NCBI GenBank assembly: GCA_023701125.1
Contig: JAMPXO010000031.1
Location: 1-42,944 of the forward strand
Length of the DNA: 42,944 nucleotides
Source: Vicinamibacteria bacterium
Lineage (GTDB): Bacteria; Acidobacteriota; Vicinamibacteria; Fen-336
Reading direction: 5' to 3'
In this document: in pieces, positions 8,756-16,485 of the stretch
Numbering within the stretch: position 1 is the stretch's first letter
How the letters are laid out: each line of letters begins with the position of its first letter
The notes under the pieces: model-generated
Seen by the model: only the letters and a program-made list of their open reading frames with translations
What the model was told of the DNA's origin: nothing
The model's database searches: none
Made by a program: the position numbers and the translations under genes

Positions 8756-9225
8756 GCGCCGCGCCGCTCGAGATGAAGGCGCCCGCGGGGGCCCCCGACC
8801 TCGAGTGGGCAGCGGGGGAGATGGCGGCCTCGGAGCCGTGGATCACGCTGCGGCGCGGCTTCGAGGACGCCCTGCGCATCCTGTCGGACCCGACGAAGGA
8901 GGTGTGGGTCGGCTGGCAGGCGGGGCAGCGCACGGGCTTCCTGATCCTCAACATGCAGGGCGCCTTCACGCCCTACCTGCAGACGATCTGCGTGGCGCGG
9001 GCGGCCCGCGGTCGCGGCACCGGCAGCGCGATGCTCGACTGGCTGGAGCGACGCGCCTTCGCTGGCGCGAAGAACCTGTTCCTGTGCGTGTCGTCGTTCA
9101 ACCCGGGGGCGCGGCGACTCTACGAGCGGCGCGGGTTCGAGATGATCGGCACGTTGCGCGACTACGTCGTCGCGGGCCACGACGAGATCCTGATGCGCAA
9201 GACCACGGGGCCGCTGGTCGGCTGA
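8752..9225 (+). CDS. GNAT family N-acetyltransferase
   Basis: 157-residue single-domain GNAT protein that would transfer an acetyl group from acetyl-CoA to an amine. The acetyl-CoA loop is the Arg/Gly-rich RGRGTG after the strand TICVARAARG; the C-terminal part has NPGARRLYERRGFEMIGTLR, the usual motif B of the family. The start is taken at GTG 8752, which overlaps the S10 peptidase stop (GTGA). An ATG at 8773 would shorten it by seven residues. It is presumably cytoplasmic whereas its co-translated partner is exported, so the shared transcript does not reveal the substrate. Confidence 0.85.
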   Translation: MSAAPLEMKAPAGAPDLEWAAGEMAASEPWITLRRGFEDALRILSDPTKEVWVGWQAGQRTGFLILNMQGAFTPYLQTICVARAARGRGTGSAMLDWLERRAFAGAKNLFLCVSSFNPGARRLYERRGFEMIGTLRDYVVAGHDEILMRKTTGPLVG

Positions 9226-9305
9226 CCAGGCCCCGGGCCATCGGCGCTAACATTCACGCATTCGCCGGGCGCCTCCGCCCGCACGACGCCAGGAGCACCG
9301 AAATC

Positions 9306-9773
9306 ATGAAGACGTTCCGCAACGTTCTCGCCGTCGCCGCCCTCGTCGTCCTCGCCGCCGCCCCCGCCTTCGCCGGTACCAAGCACGGCAAGGGCGTTTC
9401 CGACGCCGCCACCGTCAAGATCTCCGAGCTGATGGCCGCACCCGACTCCTACGTCGGCAAGGTGGTCAAGGTCGAGGGACTGATCACCGAGGTCTGCCCG
9501 ATGCGGGGCTGCTGGATCGAGGTCGCCGGCGACAAGGAGTTCCAGACCCTGCGCGTCAAGGTCGAGGACGGCGTGATCGTGTTCCCGATGACCGACAAGG
9601 GCAAGAAGGTCGTCGCCGAGGGCACGTTCAAGAAGACCGAGCTCACCAAGGAGCAGGCCATCGAGCGCGCGAAGCACGAGGCCGAGGAGAAGGGCAAGAC
9701 GTTCGACCCCGCCTCGATCCAGGGCCCCGTCACCGTCTACCAGTTGCAGGGCGTCGGCGCCGTCGTCGAGTAG
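9306..9773 (+). CDS. DUF4920 secreted OB-fold-like protein with CPMRGC motif
   Basis: 155-residue exported protein (signal peptide to about residue 23) matching the DUF4920 pattern: a small OB-like domain with GKVVKVEGLITEVCPMRGCWIEV. The two cysteines (64 and 69) in CPMRGCW are the family hallmark and could bind metal or form a redox pair. A Lys/Glu-rich helix lies at about 107-128. AGGAG at 9290-9294 precedes ATG 9306 and a TAACAT box is at 9248-9253. It sits 12 nt before a PepSY-TM gene, and the pair is probably an operon acting at the periplasmic face. The function is not established. Confidence 0.82.
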   Translation: MKTFRNVLAVAALVVLAAAPAFAGTKHGKGVSDAATVKISELMAAPDSYVGKVVKVEGLITEVCPMRGCWIEVAGDKEFQTLRVKVEDGVIVFPMTDKGKKVVAEGTFKKTELTKEQAIERAKHEAEEKGKTFDPASIQGPVTVYQLQGVGAVVE

Positions 9774-9785
9774 CCGCCTCCGCCA

Positions 9786-10427
9786 ATGAACTGGCGGAAG
9801 CTCAACAACGTCCTCCACCGCGACCTCGGGTACCTCGCCGTCGGGCTGACCCTCGCCTACGCGATCTCCGGGGTCGCGGTGAACCACCGCCACCAGTGGA
9901 ACCCGAGCTGGAAGCTGGACGTGGAGACGCGCACGTTCGCGCCGATCCCGGTCTCCGACAAGGAGACGATGACCGCGGCGCTGGTGGCCGCGCTCGCCCT
10001 GCCGGGGCCGCCGAAGGCCTCGTTCCGGCCCGCGCCCGAGAAAGTCGAGCTGTTCTACGAGGGCTGGAGCCTGACCGCCGACGCGGCGGCGGGCACGGCC
10101 ACGATCGAGCGGCCGCGCAGCCGCCTCGGCCTGCGCGAGATGAACTTCCTCCACCTCAACGAGCCGAAAGGCTGGTGGACGTGGGCGGCCGACGCCTACG
10201 CCGTGGTGCTCGGCTTCCTCGCGATCAGCGGCCTGTTCGTGCTCAAGGGCCGCAACGGCCTGGCCGGCCGCGGCAAGTGGCTGGCGGGGCTGGGCGTGCT
10301 GCTGCCGATCGTCGCCCTGGCCTTCCTGCTCTGGTGGCCGGGCGACGCGGGCCCGCGCGAGGAGGGCGAGGGACGAGGGCGGCGCCCGGGCCAGCAGCGG
10401 GGCATGGGCCGCGGCCCCGGGGGCTGA
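9786..10427 (+). CDS. PepSY-associated transmembrane helix protein
   Basis: 213-residue membrane protein. It starts with WRKLNNVLHRDLGYLAVGLTLAYAISGVAVNH, the hallmark of PepSY-TM proteins (RxxH.dlG...g....y..SG...NH), with a first membrane helix at about 14-32. A periplasmic segment follows, then two helices at about 136-154 and 167-185, separated by KGRNGLAGRGKW. The tail is short, very Gly/Arg-rich and basic. PepSY-TM proteins are often linked to iron or redox reactions at the membrane; His11, His33 and His35 near the first helix would suit haem or metal binding, which is inference. It probably works with the DUF4920 protein 12 nt upstream. The stop is only 10 nt from the convergent DUF4143 gene. 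Confidence 0.83.
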   Translation: MNWRKLNNVLHRDLGYLAVGLTLAYAISGVAVNHRHQWNPSWKLDVETRTFAPIPVSDKETMTAALVAALALPGPPKASFRPAPEKVELFYEGWSLTADAAAGTATIERPRSRLGLREMNFLHLNEPKGWWTWAADAYAVVLGFLAISGLFVLKGRNGLAGRGKWLAGLGVLLPIVALAFLLWWPGDAGPREEGEGRGRRPGQQRGMGRGPGG

Positions 10428-10437
10428 CGGGCCGCGC

Positions 10438-11607
10438 TCAGCGGCCCCCGCGGAACTCCCCGCTCCAGAGAGCGTCGAGGAAGTCCGCCCACGGCAGCAG
10501 CGTGACGCGTCCGACCTGCCGGCGCCGCGGCTCCATCGTCACGCACACCAGGCGCCGGATCACCTTCTCCTCGCCCAGCGCCAGCAGCGAGTTCAGCTCG
10601 CGAGCGGGCACGTTGTCCTTGGCCTTGACCTCGATCGCGGTGTGGTCGCCGAGCACGAAGTCGACCTCGTAGCCCGACGCGGAGCGCCAGTGGCTGACGG
10701 GCTCGCCGCCCGCGTAATCGCGGTGGCAGACCAGCTCGTGCAGCATCCAGGTCTCGAACGCCGGCCCGAACTCGGGCGTGCCACGGCGCACGGCGCGGCC
10801 CTGGAGGGCGCCGACGACGCCCACGTCGAAGAAGTAGTACTTCGACGAGACCAGCGGCTTGCGGGTCCGGGCCTGGCGGAACGCGGGCACCTCGTGCAGG
10901 ACGAGGGTGTCCTTCAGCACCTCGAAGTACTCGTAGACCGTCGTCCGCGCGACCTGGGCGTCGCTCGCCAGCGCGGTGAAGTTGACGACGGTCGCGTTGG
11001 ACAGGGCCGCGGCATGCAGCAGGCGGCTGAAAGCCGGCGCGTTGCGGGTGGCGCCCTCCGCCACGATCTCCTGTTGCAGGTAGCTGCCCGTGTAGGCGTC
11101 CAGGTCGGCGCTCGGGTCGTCGGAGAAGTAGATCGCCGGCAGCAGCCCGCGGGCGACGGCGCGCGAGAGATCGAAATGCGAGCCGAGCTCCTTGCGGCAC
11201 AACGGGTGGAGCCGCCGCAGGCGGGCCCGTCCGCCGAGCAGGTTGACGCCGCCGCGCCGCAGCTTGCGGGCCGAGGAGCCGGTCAGCAGGAAGCGGGTCC
11301 GGCGCTGCTCGATCAGTCGGTGTACTTCGTTCAGGAGCTCCGGCAGGCGCTGGATCTCGTCGATCACGACCACGCGGTCACCAGGCCCGAGTTCTTCCCC
11401 AAGTCGGCCCGGCCGCTGGCTCAAGGCCAGGAACGTCGCGCTGTCGAGCAGGTCGTAGCGGCGGGCCTCGGGCAGGGCCCGCTCCGCCAGCCAGGTCTTG
11501 CCGACCAGTCGCGGGCCGAGCAGGAAGTGGGACTTGCGCGCCAGGTCCGCGGCGAGGTCCGGCAGCCGCGGGAGGTCGGGTGGCGCCGGCTCGGGCGTCG
11601 GGCTCAT
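10438..11607 (-). CDS. AAA ATPase with C-terminal DUF4143 domain
   Basis: 389-residue orphan ATPase of the large, horizontally mobile AAA_14/DUF4143 family, whose role is still unclear. Walker A is GPRLVGKT (31-38) and Walker B is VVVIDEIQRLP with Asp83-Glu84. The sensor-like strand LLTGSSARKLRRGGVNLLGGR follows. The C-terminal DUF4143 part has a winged-helix-like segment and ends with YEVDFVLG...AIEVKA, resembling the core of PD-(D/E)XK nuclease folds. The start is taken as ATG 11607; a TTG at 11625 in the same frame lies inside the palindromic region and is less likely. The ATG overlaps an inverted repeat (11607-11632) that could be an autoregulatory operator. The gene lies alone between convergent and divergent neighbours, which suits a mobile passenger gene. 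Confidence 0.9.
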   Translation of the reverse strand: MSPTPEPAPPDLPRLPDLAADLARKSHFLLGPRLVGKTWLAERALPEARRYDLLDSATFLALSQRPGRLGEELGPGDRVVVIDEIQRLPELLNEVHRLIEQRRTRFLLTGSSARKLRRGGVNLLGGRARLRRLHPLCRKELGSHFDLSRAVARGLLPAIYFSDDPSADLDAYTGSYLQQEIVAEGATRNAPAFSRLLHAAALSNATVVNFTALASDAQVARTTVYEYFEVLKDTLVLHEVPAFRQARTRKPLVSSKYYFFDVGVVGALQGRAVRRGTPEFGPAFETWMLHELVCHRDYAGGEPVSHWRSASGYEVDFVLGDHTAIEVKAKDNVPARELNSLLALGEEKVIRRLVCVTMEPRRRQVGRVTLLPWADFLDALWSGEFRGGR

Positions 11608-11632
11608 CGTCAAAAATCCTGCCAAATGACGA
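11607..11632. promoter_or_regulatory. inverted repeat over the DUF4143 gene start (candidate operator)
   Basis: TCGTCA (11607-11612) and TGACGA (11627-11632) form a perfect 6-bp inverted repeat with a 14-nt AT-rich spacer, and a further CCGTCA half-site follows at 11639-11644. On the minus strand TTGACG (11645-11640) followed 17 nt later by CAGGAT could act as -35 and -10 elements, so the repeat would lie across the core promoter and start codon. This is an inference from sequence symmetry. Confidence 0.4.
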
Positions 11633-11695
11633 CAGATCCGTCAACTGCGCGGGAGGCGAGCGTCATAGCGGCTCCGGCCGCGCGGGCGAGGGCGA

Positions 11696-11701
11696 TAGAC
11701 T
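11696..11701 (+). promoter_or_regulatory. candidate -10 box for the HMT-MTHFR fusion gene
   Basis: TAGACT ending 9 nt before ATG 11711, with no Shine-Dalgarno sequence between. A very short leader or leaderless transcript is implied if this is the promoter. Confidence 0.35.
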
Positions 11702-11710
11702 GGTCCCCAC

Positions 11711-13570
11711 ATGTCCGAGAGCGCTGCCACCTCCCCCGTGAAGTCCTTCGCCGAGCGGCTGGCCCGGGGCGTCGTCGTGTTCGACGGCGCGATGGGCACC
11801 ATGCTCTACCAGCGCGGCGTGTTCGTGAACCGCTGCTTCGACGAGCTCAACCTGTCGAACGCCGCGCTCGTGTCCGCCATCCACGCCGAGTACGTCGAGG
11901 CCGGCGCCGACGTGATCGAGACCAACACCTTCGGCGCCCACCGCATGAAGCTGGCGCCTCACGGCTTCGACGCCCACGTGGCGAAGATCAACCGCCGCGG
12001 TGCCGAGATCGCGCGCGAGGCGGCGGGCGTGCGGGCGCTGGTGGCCGGCTCGGTCGGGCCGCTGGGCAAGCCGCTGGAGCCGGTCGGCAGCGTGGCGCGC
12101 GCCGACGCGGTCGCCGTCTACCGCGAGCAGGCCGAGGGTCTGGTGGAGGGCGGCGTCGACCTGTTCGTGCTGGAGACCATGCCGTCGCTGGCCAACGCGC
12201 TGGCGGCGCTCGAGGGCGTGCGGGCGGCGGCGGGCGAGCGGCCCGTGATCGTGTCGCTGACCTTCAACGACGAGGGCACGACCTTCTACGGCGAGCGGCC
12301 GGAGGACCTGGTCGCCGCGCTGGAGAAGGAAGGCGTCGCCGTGATCGGCGCCAACTGCTCGCAGGGCCCGGCCCCGATGCTCGAGACCGTGACCCGGATG
12401 GCCGCCGCGGCGCACGTGGCGAAGATCGCGGCGATGCCCAACGCCGGCTCGCCGACGATGGTCGACGGCCGCTACGTCTACTTGTGCACGCCCGAGTACA
12501 TGGCCAGCTTCTCGCGGCGCTTCCTGGCCGCGGGCGTGTCCGTGGTCGGCGGCTGTTGCGGCACCACGCCGGCCCACATCAAGAACCTGGTGCGCTCCGT
12601 GCGCATGGTGCAGCCGGCGCGCGAGGTGCGCGTGGAGCTGCCGCCCGCTCGCGTCAAGGAGCAGCAGCCGCTGGTGCCGCGCGAGGAGAAGAGCCCGCTC
12701 GGCCGCCACATCGGCCGCAAGTTCGTGGTCTCGGTCGAGCTCGACCCGCCGCGCGGCGCCGACCCCTCGCGCATCCTCGACCGCGCTCAGTACTGCAAGG
12801 AGAACGAGATCGACGCCATCAACGTCGCCGACGGCCCGCGGGCCTCGGCGCGGATGAGCGCGCAGTCGTTGTGCCTGCTGTTCCAGACCAAGGTGGGGAT
12901 CGACACCATCCTCCACTACACCTGCCGCGACCGGAACCTGCTCGGCATCCAGTCCGACCTGCTCGGCGCTCACGCGCTGGGCCTGCGCAACGTGCTGGCG
13001 ATCACGGGCGACCCGCCCAAGCTGGGCGACTACCCCGACGCGACCGCCGTCTACGACGTCGACTCGATCGGCCTGATCCGCATCCTCTCGAATCTCAACC
13101 GCGGCTGCGACCTGGCCGGCAACCCGATCGGCCCGCCGCTCGCCATCCACATCGGCTGCGGCGCCGACCCCTCCAAGCCGGACATGGAGCGCGAGGTGCG
13201 GCGGCTGGAGCAGAAGGTCGCGGCGGGCGCCGAGTACGTGATGACGCAGCCGGTGTACGACCCGAAGACGGTCGAGCGCTTCCTGGCCATGATCGCGCAC
13301 CTGAAGATCCCGGTGCTGATCGGCATCCTGCCGCTGTACTCGCACAAGAACGCGGAGTTCCTGCACAACGAGGTGCCGGGGATGGTGATCCCCGAGGACA
13401 TCCGCGAGCGGATGCGAGTCGCGGGCTCGGGCGAAGAGGCGCAACTCGTCGGCGTGCGGATCGCCCAGGAGGCGCTGCTGGCCGCCCGCGAGCAGGCCGC
13501 CGGCGCCTACATCATGCCGCCCTTCAACAAGGTCGAGCTGGCGGTGCGAGTGGTCGAAGCCCTGCGCTAG
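11711..13570 (+). CDS. bifunctional homocysteine S-methyltransferase / 5,10-methylenetetrahydrofolate reductase
   Basis: 619-residue cytoplasmic fusion enzyme of one-carbon and methionine metabolism. Residues 15-295 form a Pfam S-methyl_trans (homocysteine methyltransferase) domain: DGAMGTMLYQRG at 25-36, and the zinc-binding cysteines Cys216 (GANCSQGP) and Cys282-Cys283 (GGCCGTTP). Residues about 335-619 form a methylenetetrahydrofolate reductase domain, with SVELDPPRGADPS, NVADGPR, YTCRDRN and AITGDPPKLGDYP marking the FAD and folate sites. Such fusions are known from Firmicutes, Acidobacteria and others; which methyl donor the first half uses is not settled from sequence, since no cobalamin domain is present. 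No ribosome binding site is visible before ATG 11711. Confidence 0.93.
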   Translation: MSESAATSPVKSFAERLARGVVVFDGAMGTMLYQRGVFVNRCFDELNLSNAALVSAIHAEYVEAGADVIETNTFGAHRMKLAPHGFDAHVAKINRRGAEIAREAAGVRALVAGSVGPLGKPLEPVGSVARADAVAVYREQAEGLVEGGVDLFVLETMPSLANALAALEGVRAAAGERPVIVSLTFNDEGTTFYGERPEDLVAALEKEGVAVIGANCSQGPAPMLETVTRMAAAAHVAKIAAMPNAGSPTMVDGRYVYLCTPEYMASFSRRFLAAGVSVVGGCCGTTPAHIKNLVRSVRMVQPAREVRVELPPARVKEQQPLVPREEKSPLGRHIGRKFVVSVELDPPRGADPSRILDRAQYCKENEIDAINVADGPRASARMSAQSLCLLFQTKVGIDTILHYTCRDRNLLGIQSDLLGAHALGLRNVLAITGDPPKLGDYPDATAVYDVDSIGLIRILSNLNRGCDLAGNPIGPPLAIHIGCGADPSKPDMEREVRRLEQKVAAGAEYVMTQPVYDPKTVERFLAMIAHLKIPVLIGILPLYSHKNAEFLHNEVPGMVIPEDIRERMRVAGSGEEAQLVGVRIAQEALLAAREQAAGAYIMPPFNKVELAVRVVEALR

Positions 13571-13574
13571 GGTC

Positions 13575-15116
13575 TCAGGCGTCCGCGTCCGGCCCCAGGT
13601 GGAGCCGGCGCTGCATCTGGTCGAAGCGGGTCGCCGCGTCGGGTTCCGGCGTCAGCAGCGAGACCACGACGCCGACGGCGAACGCGAGCGGGATGGTGAC
13701 CAGGCCCGGGTTCTTCAGCGGGAACGGCGCCGTGGCCTGGCCCAGCAGGCCGACCTGGATCGTCGGCGACAGGAAGATCAGCAACAGCGCCGACAGCGTG
13801 CCGACGATCATGCTGGCCTGGGCGCCGCGGGTCGTGAACGGGCGCCAGAAGATCGACATCACGAGCGCCGGGAAGTTGGCGCTGGCGGCGATCGCGAACG
13901 CCAGGCCGACCATGTAGGCGACGTTCTCGCCCTTGAACACGATGCCGAGCGCGACGGACGACAGCGCGCCCAGCACCGTCGCCACCCGGGCGACCAGGAA
14001 CTGCTCGCGCTCGGGCGCGTGCCCCCCGCGCACCACGTTGACCCAGATGTCGTGCGAGATCGCCGCGGCCCCGGACAGGGTCAGGCCGGCGACCACCGCG
14101 AGGATGGTGGCGAACGCCACCGCCGCGATGAAGCCGAGGAAGCCGGTGCCGCCCACGGCCTCGGCCAGCAGCGGCGCCGCCATGTTGCCGCCCTTGTCGA
14201 CCGCCTTGATCGCGTCCGGGCCGACGATCACCATCGCGCCGAAGCCGAGCACGAAGGTCAGCAGGTAGAAGAAGCCGATGAAGCCGGTCGCCCACGCGAC
14301 CGACGTGCGCGCGGTCTTCGCGTCGGGCACCGTGTAGAAGCGCATCAGGATGTGGGGCAGGCCCGCGGTGCCGAGCATCAGCGCGAGGCCCAGCGAGAGC
14401 GCGTCGAGCGGATCGGCGACCAGTTGTCCCGGGCCCAGCACCTGCCCGCCGTGCGCCTCGGCGGCGGCGGCGAACAGCGCCAGCGGGTTGCCGCCGAAGC
14501 GGGCGAGCACCAGCCCGGCCAGCAGGAAGGCGCCGCCGATCAGCAGCACGGCCTTGACGATCTGCACCCAGGTCGTGGCCAGCATGCCGCCGAACAGCAC
14601 GTAGGCCGTCATCACCACGCCGACGATCACGATCGCGGTCTCGTAGGGGATGCCGAACAGCAGCTTGATCAGGTTGCCCGCGCCGACCATCTGCGCGATC
14701 AGGTAGAACGTGACCACGGCGAGGGTGCCGAACGCGGCCGCGATCCGCACCGGCACCTGCTGCAGGCGATAGGCGACGACGTCCGCGAACGTGAAGCGGC
14801 CGAGGTTGCGCAGCGGCTCCGCGATCAGGAAGGTCACCACCGGCCAGCCGACCAGGAAGCCGATCGAGTAGATCAGGCCGTCGAAGCCGGAGACCGCGAC
14901 CAGCCCGGCGATGCCCAGGAAACTGGCGGCGCTCATGTAGTCGCCGGCCAGCGCCAGGCCGTTCTGCAGCCCGGTGACGCTGCGGCCGGCGGCGTAGAAG
15001 TGCTCGGTGCTGCGGGTGCGGCGGGCGGCCCAGAACGTGATGGCGAGGGTCGCCGCGACGAACAGGAAGAACCAGAAGATCGCCGCCGCGTGCGGCTGGC
15101 CGAGGCTCGTGGTCAT
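13575..15116 (-). CDS. solute:sodium symporter, acetate/monocarboxylate (ActP-like) type
   Basis: 513-residue inner-membrane protein of the SSS family with about 13 hydrophobic helices. The order of blocks AARRTRSTEHFYAAGRSVTGLQNGLALAGDYMSAASFLGI at the N-terminus is typical of the acetate permease branch (ActP), and GTAGLPHILMRFYTVPDAKTAR in the middle is also characteristic. It would import acetate or short monocarboxylates with sodium. A DUF485 protein gene ends 4 nt before this ATG (15116); DUF485 and ActP-type symporters form a standard pair. It converges with the HMT-MTHFR fusion with only 4 nt between stops. Assignment to the ActP-like group is firm; the exact substrate is not. Confidence 0.92.
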   Translation of the reverse strand: MTTSLGQPHAAAIFWFFLFVAATLAITFWAARRTRSTEHFYAAGRSVTGLQNGLALAGDYMSAASFLGIAGLVAVSGFDGLIYSIGFLVGWPVVTFLIAEPLRNLGRFTFADVVAYRLQQVPVRIAAAFGTLAVVTFYLIAQMVGAGNLIKLLFGIPYETAIVIVGVVMTAYVLFGGMLATTWVQIVKAVLLIGGAFLLAGLVLARFGGNPLALFAAAAEAHGGQVLGPGQLVADPLDALSLGLALMLGTAGLPHILMRFYTVPDAKTARTSVAWATGFIGFFYLLTFVLGFGAMVIVGPDAIKAVDKGGNMAAPLLAEAVGGTGFLGFIAAVAFATILAVVAGLTLSGAAAISHDIWVNVVRGGHAPEREQFLVARVATVLGALSSVALGIVFKGENVAYMVGLAFAIAASANFPALVMSIFWRPFTTRGAQASMIVGTLSALLLIFLSPTIQVGLLGQATAPFPLKNPGLVTIPLAFAVGVVVSLLTPEPDAATRFDQMQRRLHLGPDADA

Positions 15117-15120
15117 CGCG

Positions 15121-15420
15121 TCAGCCCTTGCGCAGCGCGGCGACGGTGCGGTCGTAGTGGCCGTTGGCCCAGCGCACGTAGATCCAGATCAGGACCCAGG
15201 CGGTGACGATCACCAGCACCCCGAGTGCGATGCCGATGCTGAGCCCGGGCACGATCGGCGTGGCCAGCAGCGGCTTGGCCCAGGCCACGAGCAGGGTGAA
15301 GCCGGCGTAGACGGAGAGCATCGCCACGGTCAGCCGCAGCGCGAGGCGCCACTGCGCCAGCGCCAGGGCCTCGAGCGCGCGCCGCGGGGCGGAGCCTTCC
15401 GGCTCGGGGTCGGGGGACAA
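15121..15420 (-). CDS. DUF485 small membrane protein, partner of the SSS symporter
   Basis: About 99 residues with two hydrophobic helices (VAMLSVYAGFTLLVAWAKPLL, and a longer one in GIALGVLVIVTAWVLIWIYV) followed by RWANGHYDRTVAALRK, the usual end of DUF485 proteins that accompany acetate permeases. No ATG is available. Two in-frame TTG codons exist, at 15429 and 15420. The first overlaps the predicted -10 box TAGCCT (15434-15429), so the second, 8 nt after that box, is chosen; the message would then be essentially leaderless. The gene sits 4 nt upstream of the symporter gene and the two are surely co-transcribed. Confidence 0.82.
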   Translation of the reverse strand: MSPDPEPEGSAPRRALEALALAQWRLALRLTVAMLSVYAGFTLLVAWAKPLLATPIVPGLSIGIALGVLVIVTAWVLIWIYVRWANGHYDRTVAALRKG

Positions 15421-15428
15421 GGTCCGCA

Positions 15429-15457
15429 AGGCTAAGCACTCGCCCGCGGCTCGTCAA
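15429..15457 (-). promoter_or_regulatory. promoter of the DUF485-symporter operon
   Basis: On the minus strand TTGACG (15457-15452), a 17-nt spacer, then TAGCCT (15434-15429). This is the clearest sigma-70-type promoter in the window. The predicted transcription start falls at about 15422, almost on the TTG start codon at 15420. Confidence 0.55.
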
Positions 15458-15495
15458 CGCGCTGGACGCGCGCCAGGGCGATGCGCCCGTGGGCC

Positions 15496-15501
15496 TAGAA
15501 T
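15496..15501 (+). promoter_or_regulatory. candidate -10 box for the VWA protein gene
   Basis: TAGAAT ending 6 nt before ATG 15508, with no ribosome binding site possible in between. If real, transcription starts at the A of the start codon. Confidence 0.45.
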
Positions 15502-15507
15502 CGGCCG

Positions 15508-16485
15508 ATGGCCCCCCGCCGCCTGGTCGTCGCGCTCCTGCTGGCCGCCGCGGTCGCGACGGTCGCCTCGGCCTCCGACCCGCAGCAGGAAGGCCAGTCG
15601 CGGCCGACCTTCCCCTCCGAGTCCGAGCTCGTCAACGTCAACGTGGTCGTGCTCGACGCCAAGGGCAAGCTGGTCACCGGACTGACCCGCGACGACTTCG
15701 TCGTCTACGAGGACGACCAGCGCATGGCCCTGACGCTCTTCGGTCGGGCGTTCACCGACCAGGCGGAAGCCGGCACCGACGACGACGTCGCGCTCGACCT
15801 GGGCCTGATGCTCGACACCAGCGAGAGCATGATCAAGCCGCTCAAGCTGTCGCAGCAGGCGGCCAGCCGCTTCCTGGAGTCGATCCCGCGCGCGCGCGAG
15901 CTGTACACGATCTTCTTCTCCGAGGAGATCCGCGTCTCGCGCTACGACAGCGAGAGCCAGCAGGGCCTGTACGACCGCATCCACGGCCTGCGCGGCGGCG
16001 GCAACACGGCGCTGTACGACGCGGTGGCCGTGTACCTGTCGCGGGTCCAGGGCCAGAGCGGGCGCAAGGTGCTGGTGATCTTCAGCGACGGCGAGGACTC
16101 GATCAGCGAGCTCACCTTCGGCGAGCTGCTGCGGCTGGTCCGCTCCAGCCCCGTGACGATCTACCCGATCGCGTTCATGGAGGGCCTGCGCCCGGGCAGC
16201 GGCCGCGCGGGCCGCGGCATGGCCGTGCTGCGCGAGCTGGCCGCGCTGACCGGCGGCCAGGTCTTCTCCCCCAACGTGTCGCGCGACCTGGCGGACATCT
16301 ACAAGAAGTTGCTGGAGGAGCTGGGCGCCCAGTACGTGCTCGGCTACACCTCGCCCGACCAGGCCCGGGACGGCCGCTACCGGCGGCTGCGGGTCGAGCT
16401 GAAGGCGAAGCGGAAGGACCTCCGGCTGCGTTACCGGCCCGGCTACCTCGTGCCGCAGGACGAGCCGGCCGAGGAGGACAAGTGA
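15508..16485 (+). CDS. secreted VWA-domain protein of the acidobacterial type (TIGR03436-like)
   Basis: 325-residue exported protein (signal peptide to about residue 22). The N-terminal block VNVNVVVLDAKGKLVTGLTRDDFVVYEDD is characteristic of the VWFA-related proteins found in many copies in Acidobacteria genomes. The von Willebrand A domain begins at about 95 and carries the MIDAS motif DTSES (103-107) for a divalent metal, with GGGNTALYDAV and VIFSDGEDS as the other conserved loops. The C-terminal YVLGYTSPDQARDGRYRRLRVELK is also typical. It likely mediates protein-protein contacts in the periplasm; the partner is unknown. The stop overlaps the start of the next gene as GTGA. Confidence 0.9.
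   Translation: MAPRRLVVALLLAAAVATVASASDPQQEGQSRPTFPSESELVNVNVVVLDAKGKLVTGLTRDDFVVYEDDQRMALTLFGRAFTDQAEAGTDDDVALDLGLMLDTSESMIKPLKLSQQAASRFLESIPRARELYTIFFSEEIRVSRYDSESQQGLYDRIHGLRGGGNTALYDAVAVYLSRVQGQSGRKVLVIFSDGEDSISELTFGELLRLVRSSPVTIYPIAFMEGLRPGSGRAGRGMAVLRELAALTGGQVFSPNVSRDLADIYKKLLEELGAQYVLGYTSPDQARDGRYRRLRVELKAKRKDLRLRYRPGYLVPQDEPAEEDK

Noticed and set aside
11626-11710. SAM or cobalamin riboswitch upstream of the methyltransferase fusion
   Set aside because: The 85-nt gap shows no conserved core, and the -10 box lies only 9 nt from the start codon, so no leader is available.
10642-13917. Very long plus-strand frame over the DUF4143 gene, the HMT-MTHFR gene and the symporter
   Set aside because: It crosses three well-supported genes in other frames and has an Arg/Gly/Ala-rich low-complexity translation.
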